DNA of 11,368 nucleotides, from assembly GCA_031424145.1 (NCBI GenBank), contig JANPGV010000038.1:1-11368 (forward strand), given 5' to 3'. This document shows, in pieces, positions 6,057 to 11,368 of this stretch. Numbering within the stretch: the first letter of the stretch is position 1; the number at the start of each line of letters is the position of its first letter. Origin of the DNA: JAENVT01 sp031424145 (GTDB lineage: Bacteria; Actinomycetota; Acidimicrobiia; Acidimicrobiales; Ilumatobacteraceae). The notes beneath the pieces were generated by a model, which saw only the letters and a program-made list of their open reading frames with translations, made no database searches and was not told the origin of the DNA. A program made the translations under genes and the position numbers.

Positions 6057-7259
6057 GTGAAGATGATGTGGTTCCACTTGATGCCGTATCCGCAATTGCC
6101 GGACGATTTCAACACCAAGCACCGCAGCGTCTGGGTCGACATCGATCCGGCCCTGTTCGACCGCGATGTGATGGCCGAGACGTACGACACCTACATCGAT
6201 CAACTGGTCTATGCGGAGGACTGCGGGTTCGACGGGATCTGCGTCAACGAGCACCACAACAACGGCTACGGGATGATGCCGTCACCGAACCTGATTGCAG
6301 CGATTCTTGCCAACCGCACATCGCAGGCCGCCATCACCGTGCTCGGTAACTCGGTCGCCCTGTACAACCCGCCGATCCGTGTCGCCGAGGAGTTCGCGAT
6401 GCTCGATCTGTTCTCCCGAGGCCGCTTGATCGCCGGCTTCCCGGTGGGGACGGCGATGGACACCACCCACTCTTACGGCATGAACCCGGGCTCGCTGCGC
6501 CCTCGCTACTACGAAGGCATCGAACTGATCATGAAGGCGTGGCAGGCGACCGAGCCGTTTGCCTTCAACGGCCGGTTCAACCAACAGCGTTACGTCAATC
6601 CGGTCCCGCGGCCGTGGCAACAGCCACACCCACCGGTCTGGATACCGGGCGGCGGCTCGGTCGAGACGTGGGACTTCTGCGCCGAGAACGACTTCGTCTA
6701 CGGCGCGCTGACGTACTACGGGTACAAGATGGTGCGCGAGACGGTCAACGGGTACTGGCAACGGGTCGAGGCTCACGGCAGGGACGACAACCCACACCGT
6801 TTGGCAGTCACCCAGTTCATCGGTGTAGCCGACACCGACGCCGAGGCCTACAAGCTGTACCGCGAGCCCGCCGAGTACTTTTTCAACCGGTCCCTGCACG
6901 TCTATCCGGGCTTCACCGACGCACCCGGCTATGTCACAGAAGGTTCGGTGCGTGCCCGATACAAGTCGCAGATCCGCCAAGTGGCCCGCAACAAACAGGC
7001 CAAGCACGATCTCACGTGGGACGAGATGGTCGACAACGGGTATGTCGTGATCGGCGGACCTGACACGGTTCGCGAACAGCTCGAAGAGGCGGCTCGCGAG
7101 CTTCGTATCGGACACCTCTGCGCGATGCTGCAGTTCGGCAACATGAGCGATGAGTTGACTCGTTACAACACCAGCATGTTCGGTGAGAAGGTCGCCCCGG
7201 GCCTCAAAACCCTGTTCTCCGGGTACGCCGATCCGTGGTGGCCCCAAAATGCCCGCTGA
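6057..7259 (+). CDS. LLM-class (luciferase-like) flavin-dependent monooxygenase
   Basis: The protein has 400 residues and a bacterial-luciferase-like TIM barrel that uses reduced FMN/FAD supplied by a separate reductase. Landmarks are MMWFHLMPY at the N terminus, the conserved EHH at 65-67, GNSVALYNPPIRVAEEFAMLD (97-117), SRGRLIAGFPVGT (120-132), PVWIPGGGS (193-201) and the C-terminal VIGGPDTVREQL (331-342). Such enzymes perform Baeyer-Villiger-type insertion, epoxidation, desulfonation or, through flavin-N5-oxygen chemistry, ring opening. The start is GTG at 6057; in-frame ATGs at 6063 and 6066 are alternatives. The last 11 bases overlap the downstream alpha/beta hydrolase, implying translational coupling and a shared pathway. 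Divergent from lysR, its probable regulator. No flavin reductase is in the window. Reaction and substrate cannot be fixed from sequence. Confidence 0.9.
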   Translation: MKMMWFHLMPYPQLPDDFNTKHRSVWVDIDPALFDRDVMAETYDTYIDQLVYAEDCGFDGICVNEHHNNGYGMMPSPNLIAAILANRTSQAAITVLGNSVALYNPPIRVAEEFAMLDLFSRGRLIAGFPVGTAMDTTHSYGMNPGSLRPRYYEGIELIMKAWQATEPFAFNGRFNQQRYVNPVPRPWQQPHPPVWIPGGGSVETWDFCAENDFVYGALTYYGYKMVRETVNGYWQRVEAHGRDDNPHRLAVTQFIGVADTDAEAYKLYREPAEYFFNRSLHVYPGFTDAPGYVTEGSVRARYKSQIRQVARNKQAKHDLTWDEMVDNGYVVIGGPDTVREQLEEAARELRIGHLCAMLQFGNMSDELTRYNTSMFGEKVAPGLKTLFSGYADPWWPQNAR

Positions 7260-7968
7260 ACCCATGCCCAAACGGCTCGTCTACCTCTTCGGCATCGCCG
7301 GTCACGCCGAGCTCTCGCCGGCGATGGGCGCCGTCGAGCAGGCTGGTTGGGAAATCGCCGTTCCATCGGTGCCCGGCTTCGACGGCGTGCCCGGCTTTCA
7401 ACCGCGAGACGAGTACCTCGACTGGATCACGACGTTCTGGGATGCGATCGATGCCACCGGCGCGTTGCCGTGCCCGGTCGTCGGCGCGTCGGTAGGCGGA
7501 TTGTTCGCGGCCGAGCTCGCAGCACTACGGCCGGAGATGGTAACCGGCGTGGCCTTGCTGGCTCCGTTCGGCATCGCCGACGCGGCGAATCCCGGTTTCA
7601 ACATCTACGGCACACCGTCGGGCGAGCGCATGGCCCACCTGTTCGCCAAGGATGTGCCCGAAGCATTCGCCAAACGATTCGCCCATCTCGGTCCCGAAGA
7701 AGCACCCGTCGCCAGCTACCTCAGTGACGTCGCAGCGGCCAACATCCTGTGGCCGCTGGGTGATCGAGGCACTGCAAAGCGTCTGCACCGCATCAGCGCG
7801 CCGCGCCTTACACTGTGGGGTGACCTCGACGAGGTCAACCCGGTCACCAATGCCGCTGCGTGGGGAGGCGCCAACGTGATCGCCGGCGCCGGTCATCTCC
7901 TGGAATGGGATGCGCCGGAGGCGGTCTCAACAGTCCTGCTCGGCTTCCTCAACTCGCTTGCTCGATGA
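7249..7968 (+). CDS. Alpha/beta-fold hydrolase coupled to the LLM monooxygenase
   Basis: With the ATG at 7249 the protein has 239 residues. It shows an alpha/beta hydrolase core: the nucleophile elbow G-A-S-V-G-G with Ser at about 81, the acid in LWGDLDEVNP (Asp at about 194; the alternative Asp lies two residues earlier) and the catalytic His in GAGHLLEWDAPE at about 216. No signal peptide, so cytoplasmic. The start is uncertain: 7249 overlaps the LLM stop by 11 bases, an ATG at 7264 follows it, and a GTG at 7183 would lie deep inside the LLM gene and adds low-complexity residues, so I rejected it. The overlap argues that the hydrolase acts on the monooxygenase product, for example a lactone, ester or ring-opened amide. 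Its 3' end overlaps the convergent second hydrolase by 20 bases. Confidence 0.87.
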   Translation: MPAEPMPKRLVYLFGIAGHAELSPAMGAVEQAGWEIAVPSVPGFDGVPGFQPRDEYLDWITTFWDAIDATGALPCPVVGASVGGLFAAELAALRPEMVTGVALLAPFGIADAANPGFNIYGTPSGERMAHLFAKDVPEAFAKRFAHLGPEEAPVASYLSDVAAANILWPLGDRGTAKRLHRISAPRLTLWGDLDEVNPVTNAAAWGGANVIAGAGHLLEWDAPEAVSTVLLGFLNSLAR

Positions 7969-8791
7969 TGCCGCGAACCGCCTCGACGTATCTCTCGCGT
8001 GAGCCGGGGAACGAATGAATTCCGTGGGGCGCGCCTTCGATCATTCTGATGTCGATCTCCGGATTGACGGCGTGTTGGCGCGCCGCATGATCGGGGAAGA
8101 ACGCGGGACCCATCTGCGGATCGGCTTGCAGGATGATCATCGGCTTGGTGATGCGTGCCTCGGGGTCGTACCCGCTCAACGCGCCGCCATGGATCGCAGG
8201 CAACCACACGTCAGGATCACCGAGCATCAACGAGTCGACGCGACTCTGCAAGGCGCGCTCACTCATGTGATCGCCGGCTCGTCCCCACGGCATCACAGCA
8301 TCGGCGACCATCGATTCGTAGAACTCGCGTGTTCTGTGTTCGGCTTGCGCGCTACGCATCATGGCCTCGAGGATCGGGAAGACGCCCGCCATGATGCTCT
8401 GCTCGAACAAGCTCTGGTCGCAGAAATACAACGGCGGGTCCTCGCACAACGCCGACAGAACGATGTCAGGTCGCGTCGCCGTTATGTGGTGTGTGATCAC
8501 GCCACCGAGCGAGTGACCGACCAGCACAACCGGCTTCGTGATCACTTCCTCGATGAACGCGGTCACGTCTTCCGCGTAGAACGGAACCGAATATGTACCC
8601 GGTGCACGGTCGCTTCGACCGTGTCCGCGAAGATCGAGACGGAATACATCAGCACTGGCTCCGAGGTCGTCCACGACCTCGTCGTAGCCGCTGGAAATTC
8701 CCGACAGCCCGTGCAGCAGAAGCACCGCGACTGCACGCGACGAACCGTCGCGCGTCCAAGCAAAACCCATGTTCCGATGGTTGAAACGCAT
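7949..8791 (-). CDS. Alpha/beta-fold hydrolase (second, monocistronic)
   Basis: The protein has 280 residues and is a typical alpha/beta hydrolase. It has the oxyanion-hole motif LLHGLSG (25-31), RLDLRGHGRS (51-60), the nucleophile elbow GHSLGG with S94, a helical cap roughly at 125-200, an acid in LQADPQ (D224) and the catalytic His in EGAPHGIHSFPG (H256 or H259). The start is supported by GGAGG four bases before the ATG (plus strand 8796-8800). It could cleave an ester, lactone, C-C bond of a ring-cleavage product, or epoxide; no motif discriminates. It is tail to tail with the other hydrolase but not obviously a recent duplicate: the motif surroundings and lengths differ. Divergent from the ABC importer operon, with which it may share a regulator. 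Confidence 0.9.
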   Translation of the reverse strand: MRFNHRNMGFAWTRDGSSRAVAVLLLHGLSGISSGYDEVVDDLGASADVFRLDLRGHGRSDRAPGTYSVPFYAEDVTAFIEEVITKPVVLVGHSLGGVITHHITATRPDIVLSALCEDPPLYFCDQSLFEQSIMAGVFPILEAMMRSAQAEHRTREFYESMVADAVMPWGRAGDHMSERALQSRVDSLMLGDPDVWLPAIHGGALSGYDPEARITKPMIILQADPQMGPAFFPDHAARQHAVNPEIDIRMIEGAPHGIHSFPGSRERYVEAVRGIIEQAS

Positions 8792-8805
8792 GGCGCCTCC
8801 GGTAG

Positions 8806-8836
8806 TTGTTCGTCGAAATGTTATGCACTATGGTGC
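8806..8836 (+). promoter_or_regulatory. Candidate promoter and dyad upstream of the ABC importer operon
   Basis: TTGTTC (8806-8811) and TATGGT (8829-8834) are spaced by exactly 17 bases and resemble a sigma-70-type promoter, with a predicted start near 8841 and a leader of about 80 bases. A short dyad, GCAC-TATG-GTGC (8825-8836), is centred on the -10 and would be a natural repressor site. The same 128-bp region must also hold the promoter of the minus-strand hydrolase; CATAAC on that strand is a weak -10 candidate. Inferred from pattern only. Confidence 0.4.
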
Positions 8837-8854
8837 CCATCGTCACAGGAGGTG

Positions 8855-8881
8855 TTCGCCGTCGCAACGGGACGACGCGAA
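8855..8881 (+). other. Hairpin in the predicted 5' leader of the importer operon
   Basis: Bases 8855-8864 pair with 8873-8881: nine Watson-Crick pairs with one bulged C (8859) around an 8-base loop. It lies 38 bases before the start codon of the binding protein and just after an AGGAGG (8848-8853) that has no start codon at usable spacing. It could stabilise the mRNA for the abundant binding protein or reflect chance in GC-rich DNA. I see no known riboswitch pattern. Confidence 0.3.
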
Positions 8882-8919
8882 TCCACCGCGTGGCATCTCA
8901 TACACACAAGGGGGAATTC

Positions 8920-10368
8920 ATGGCTCGCCGATTCATGGCAGCCGCGGCCGTAGGAGCAATGCTCCTGGTGGCGTGCGGCAGCGACAAGAACTCTGGGGGA
9001 ACGACCGCTGGATCTGCGGCGCCCGTCGGAACCACAGCCACAGCGGACACGGCGGCGACCGCTACGTCTGCGGCAACCGCGACATCGGTAGCGACCGCGA
9101 CGTCGGCGGCGACATCCGACACAACCGCTTCCTCAGGTGACGGTCTCGTGGGTGACAAGCCGGCCACCGCTGGTCCTGATTGCGGACTCGGCAACGGCCA
9201 GAAGGCAACAGGCGATCCGATCAAGCTCGGCAACGTGACGACCTCGGTGCCAGGCATCGACTTCAGCACAGGCCCGGCCATGATGGATGCCTACTTCCAG
9301 TGCGTCAACGACAACGGCGGCATCAACGGCCGCCCCGTTCAGATGCTCGAGGAGAACGACAACCTCAAGCCGGAAGACGCCGCAGCGGCAGCCCGCAAGC
9401 TCATCGAGACCGACAAGGTCGTCGCGATGGTCGGCGGTTTCAGCATCATCGACTGCCCGGTCAACGCCGACTACTACAAGCAGCAGAACTTCTACGTCAT
9501 GGTCGCCGGCGTGCCGGCAGAGTGCTTCAGCTCACCCAACATCTCCGCCGCAAACATGGGTCCCGGTTACAGCGCGCTCGGCGCTGCGCAGATCGTGGTC
9601 GAGAAAGGCGCCAAGGGCACGATGGTCACGATGACCAACAAGACGGCCACGTCGGACTACAACAACTCGCTCGCCGGCTTGTACGCCCAGTCCAAGGGGC
9701 TCAAGTGGATCGACATCCAGATCCCACCGCCAATCGAAGACGCTGATGGTGCTGTGCAGGATGCGGTCGCCAAGGCCGGCGAGGGTGGCGCAATCGTGCT
9801 GAACTACACGCCGCCGGAAGGGCTCAAGATCTTGAAGGCAGCCGAGAAGCTCGGTCTGATCGACAAGGTCATCTGGGGCTCGTCGACTCCGCTCAACGAC
9901 AACTCTGTTGCTGCCGCTCTCGGTGCTGCATGGACCAAGAAGCTCAACGTCAACGCCGAGCTGAGCTTGCTCGACGATCCCCGTCCGGAGATGGAGCTGT
10001 ACCGCACGGTCTCGGCGAAGTACAACCCAGACGCACCGCTGGGAAGCTTTCAGCAGATGGGCTTCATGCTCGGCCGCATCATCGTCAAGACCCTGATGGA
10101 CATGCCGCCCGCAGACGTCGACGATCCGGTGAAGGTCAATGCCGCGATCAAGGGCATCAAGAACTTCAACACCCACATCGTCTGCAAGCCGTGGTACTTC
10201 GGTGGCTTGCCGGCGGGCAACGTTTCGAACAACTGGGACTACAACGTCGTACCTGACGGAACCGACACGATGGTGCTCGACAAGGACTGCTTCGCGATTG
10301 CTGAAGTCGAGCCGATTCTCACCGCCGTTCGCGCGGCAGAGGTTTCGCAAGGGCTCAACGTCGGTTAG
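8920..10368 (+). CDS. ABC transporter substrate-binding lipoprotein, branched-chain amino acid/amide type (LivJ-like)
   Basis: The protein has 482 residues. A lipoprotein signal peptide (ARRFMAAAAVGAMLLVAC) ends in the lipobox LVAC with C19 as the lipidated residue, so the mature protein is anchored outside the membrane. An Ala/Thr/Ser linker follows (about 25-75). The type-1 periplasmic-binding fold runs from about 97 to 465: IKLGNVTTSVPG, then AYFQCVNDNGGINGRPVQML (about 124-143), AAAAARKLIETDKVVAMVGG, and a later stretch typical of the HAAT family. Six Cys lie in the exported domain, so disulfides are possible. The ATG was chosen because AGGGGGA lies just upstream and the signal peptide begins there. 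It is followed, after 51 bases with no terminator, by the LivH-type permease. Members of this family often bind aromatic acids, amides or other organics, so the ligand need not be an amino acid. Confidence 0.92.
   Translation: MARRFMAAAAVGAMLLVACGSDKNSGGTTAGSAAPVGTTATADTAATATSAATATSVATATSAATSDTTASSGDGLVGDKPATAGPDCGLGNGQKATGDPIKLGNVTTSVPGIDFSTGPAMMDAYFQCVNDNGGINGRPVQMLEENDNLKPEDAAAAARKLIETDKVVAMVGGFSIIDCPVNADYYKQQNFYVMVAGVPAECFSSPNISAANMGPGYSALGAAQIVVEKGAKGTMVTMTNKTATSDYNNSLAGLYAQSKGLKWIDIQIPPPIEDADGAVQDAVAKAGEGGAIVLNYTPPEGLKILKAAEKLGLIDKVIWGSSTPLNDNSVAAALGAAWTKKLNVNAELSLLDDPRPEMELYRTVSAKYNPDAPLGSFQQMGFMLGRIIVKTLMDMPPADVDDPVKVNAAIKGIKNFNTHIVCKPWYFGGLPAGNVSNNWDYNVVPDGTDTMVLDKDCFAIAEVEPILTAVRAAEVSQGLNVG
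9052..9114 (+). repeat. Tandem 18-base repeat coding the Ala/Thr linker
   Basis: Three 18-base units (9052-9069, 9070-9087, 9088-9105) and half of a fourth encode AATATS, AATATS, VATATS and AAT. They form the low-complexity tether between the lipid anchor and the ligand-binding domain. The units differ mainly at synonymous positions. Such in-frame repeats can change copy number by slippage without breaking the frame, altering tether length. Confidence 0.8.
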
Positions 10369-10419
10369 TTAGGGTTACGGCCGACTACAAGACTCGACAC
10401 CTAAGGAAGAAACCTCGAT

Positions 10420-11346
10420 ATGCCAGGTCTTGGTGAACTGTGGCCCTACATAGTTTCGGGCCTGGCCTTCGGGGCCATGTACGCGGTGACCGGTACGGGA
10501 CTCGTCGTCCTGTACCGGACCACCGGTGTGGTCAACTTGGCGTTCGGTGCCATCGGGTGCATGGGTGCGCATATTGCCTGGTCGCTGTTGGGCGGCAGCC
10601 TCAAGCATCCGAACCCGCACGCCGTCGGATGGCGGATACTGGCGTACCCGGCTCTCGTCGCAGTCTGTGCAGGACTGACGCTGCTCTACGGGATGTGGAT
10701 TGCTCCGAAGCTCGCTCGCCGGGATCCGCTCGTCAAGTCACTTGGAATGGTCGGCGTCGCTCTGTTCCTCCTCGGGATCATGAAGGAGCGTTGGGACACC
10801 TCGAAACCACGGTCCCTGGTGCTGCCGACCAAGCTCTTCAAGGTGGGCGGTGCGGTGGTCACGTCGACGCAGATCATCGCGTTGGCGTTCGCCGTAGTCG
10901 TGGTCGTGGTGGTCAGTGTGTTTCTCAAGCAAACGGCCACCGGCACAGCGATGCGGGCGATCGCCAACGACCGTGATGTGTCCTCGTTGCTGGGAGTACC
11001 GATCCGCAGAGTCGAGGCGCTCGCGTGGCTCGGCTCCGGGCTGATCTGCGGCTGCGTGTTCCTGTTGCTTCCCTCGTTCTTCAACAGCATCGATCAAGGC
11101 ACCTTGACATGGTTCGTCATCGGCGCCTTGGGCGGGGCGATCGTCGGTCAGTTCCGATCCCTGCCGGTCACGTTCGTGGCCAGTCTCGTGATCGGTGTGC
11201 TGCAGTCCGTCCTGACTCCGTTCGACGGGAGGCTTCAGTTCCTGCACGACTTCCAGAGCACGACGCCGTTCGTGGTGTCGGTCGCCGCGATCGTGTGGAT
11301 CAGCCGGAAGCGCACGGTCATCCTGTCCGGGAGGGAGATGCGATGA
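10420..11346 (+). CDS. Branched-chain amino acid-type ABC transporter permease (LivH family)
   Basis: The protein has 308 residues, normal for LivH. It is strongly hydrophobic, with about eight or nine membrane segments (roughly 11-31, 37-57, 73-93, 106-120, 150-168, 199-219, 229-245, 249-267, 282-296). The family N terminus is clear: GLAFGAMYAVTGTGLVVLYRTTGVVNLAFGAIG, the usual start of the BPD_transp_2 domain. The cytoplasmic coupling loop that contacts the ATPase is at about 175-194 (GTAMRAIANDRDVSSLLGVP). A ribosome site, AAGGAAG, ends about 10 bases before the ATG. The gene follows the binding protein and its stop overlaps the next ATG as ATGA, so the genes form one operon. It would form the membrane pore together with a LivM-type partner; the ATPases should lie downstream. 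Confidence 0.93.
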   Translation: MPGLGELWPYIVSGLAFGAMYAVTGTGLVVLYRTTGVVNLAFGAIGCMGAHIAWSLLGGSLKHPNPHAVGWRILAYPALVAVCAGLTLLYGMWIAPKLARRDPLVKSLGMVGVALFLLGIMKERWDTSKPRSLVLPTKLFKVGGAVVTSTQIIALAFAVVVVVVVSVFLKQTATGTAMRAIANDRDVSSLLGVPIRRVEALAWLGSGLICGCVFLLLPSFFNSIDQGTLTWFVIGALGGAIVGQFRSLPVTFVASLVIGVLQSVLTPFDGRLQFLHDFQSTTPFVVSVAAIVWISRKRTVILSGREMR

Positions 11347-11368
11347 CGGCCGTCGTCAGTGCTCCGGC
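11343..11368 (+). CDS. Start of the next importer gene, probably LivM-type permease or ATPase (3' end outside window)
   Basis: An ATG at 11343 overlaps the LivH stop (ATGA), with GGGAGGGA ending about seven bases upstream as a good ribosome site. Only eight codons are visible (MTAVVSAP), too few for recognition. In operons of this type the gene after livH is usually livM, sometimes an ATP-binding subunit, or a fusion of the two. The identity is inferred from context alone. Confidence 0.6.

Noticed and set aside
5952..6257. N-terminal extension of the LysR frame to 402 residues
   Set aside because: It would run through the divergent promoter into the LLM coding region; LysR homology starts at MDLRRLTYF, encoded from 5951.
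7183..7248. Upstream GTG start for the first alpha/beta hydrolase
   Set aside because: It lies 77 bases inside the LLM gene and adds a basic, Pro/Ser-rich stretch without fold character; the ATG at 7249 gives a normal length.
8806..8919. Upstream start for the binding protein
   Set aside because: The lipoprotein signal peptide begins at 8920, directly after a strong ribosome site; extension would destroy the signal peptide position.
8848..8919. Leader peptide after the AGGAGG at 8848-8853
   Set aside because: No ATG, GTG or TTG lies at usable spacing downstream of this site.
8769..9140. Second-frame open stretch over the start of the binding-protein gene
   Set aside because: It crosses the intergenic region and the low-complexity linker in another phase; no start signal or domain supports it.
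1..11368. CRISPR array, tRNA/rRNA gene, insertion sequence, phage or defence genes
   Set aside because: No regularly spaced repeats, no cloverleaf-like segments, no transposase or integrase motifs and no terminal inverted repeats were seen.

Overview
The window looks like a chromosomal stretch of a high-GC actinobacterium. Coding regions are GC-rich with strong third-position GC bias. The fused indolepyruvate:ferredoxin oxidoreductase tail is of the aerobic actinobacterial/proteobacterial type, and at least one promoter is placed as for a leaderless mRNA, which is common in Actinobacteria. The Ala/Thr-rich linker of the lipoprotein would fit an Acidimicrobiia-like lineage, but that placement is a guess. 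I see no tRNA, rRNA, CRISPR array, insertion sequence, phage gene or origin. Nearly all of the window is coding, and no gene-free stretch exceeds about 130 bases.

Layout: (1) 1-1971, plus strand: C-terminal part of a fused indolepyruvate ferredoxin oxidoreductase. (2) 1960-3432, minus: HpaB-family FADH2-dependent monooxygenase, overlapping the previous stop tail to tail. (3) 3471-4154, plus: IclR-family regulator, divergent from the monooxygenase across only 38 bp that carry two overlapping -10 boxes and an inverted repeat. (4) A strong hairpin at 4160-4209. (5) 4255-5951, minus: a two-gene operon, LysR regulator then SDR oxidoreductase, with an ATGA overlap. (6) 6057-7968, plus: luciferase-like (LLM) flavin monooxygenase followed by an overlapping alpha/beta hydrolase, divergent from lysR. 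(7) 7949-8791, minus: a second, unrelated-looking alpha/beta hydrolase, tail to tail with the first. (8) 8920-11368, plus: a branched-chain-amino-acid-type ABC importer operon (lipoprotein binding protein, LivH-type permease, start of the next gene), divergent from the second hydrolase.

Taken together this reads as an accessory catabolic locus for a small organic substrate, probably cyclic or aromatic. It has an importer, two local regulators each divergent from a flavin monooxygenase, a dehydrogenase, two serine-type hydrolases, and a ketoacid oxidoreductase that can make acyl-CoA. One coherent route is alcohol oxidation (SDR), oxygen insertion or ring opening (LLM enzyme) and ester/lactone or amide hydrolysis (alpha/beta hydrolase). 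The HpaB enzyme would hydroxylate a phenolic compound, possibly linked to the arylpyruvate chemistry of the oxidoreductase. Substrates cannot be read from sequence. Both monooxygenases need reduced flavin, and no flavin reductase gene lies in the window. I found no defence, toxin or otherwise plainly unprecedented system; the novelty, if any, is in the gene combination and its regulation.
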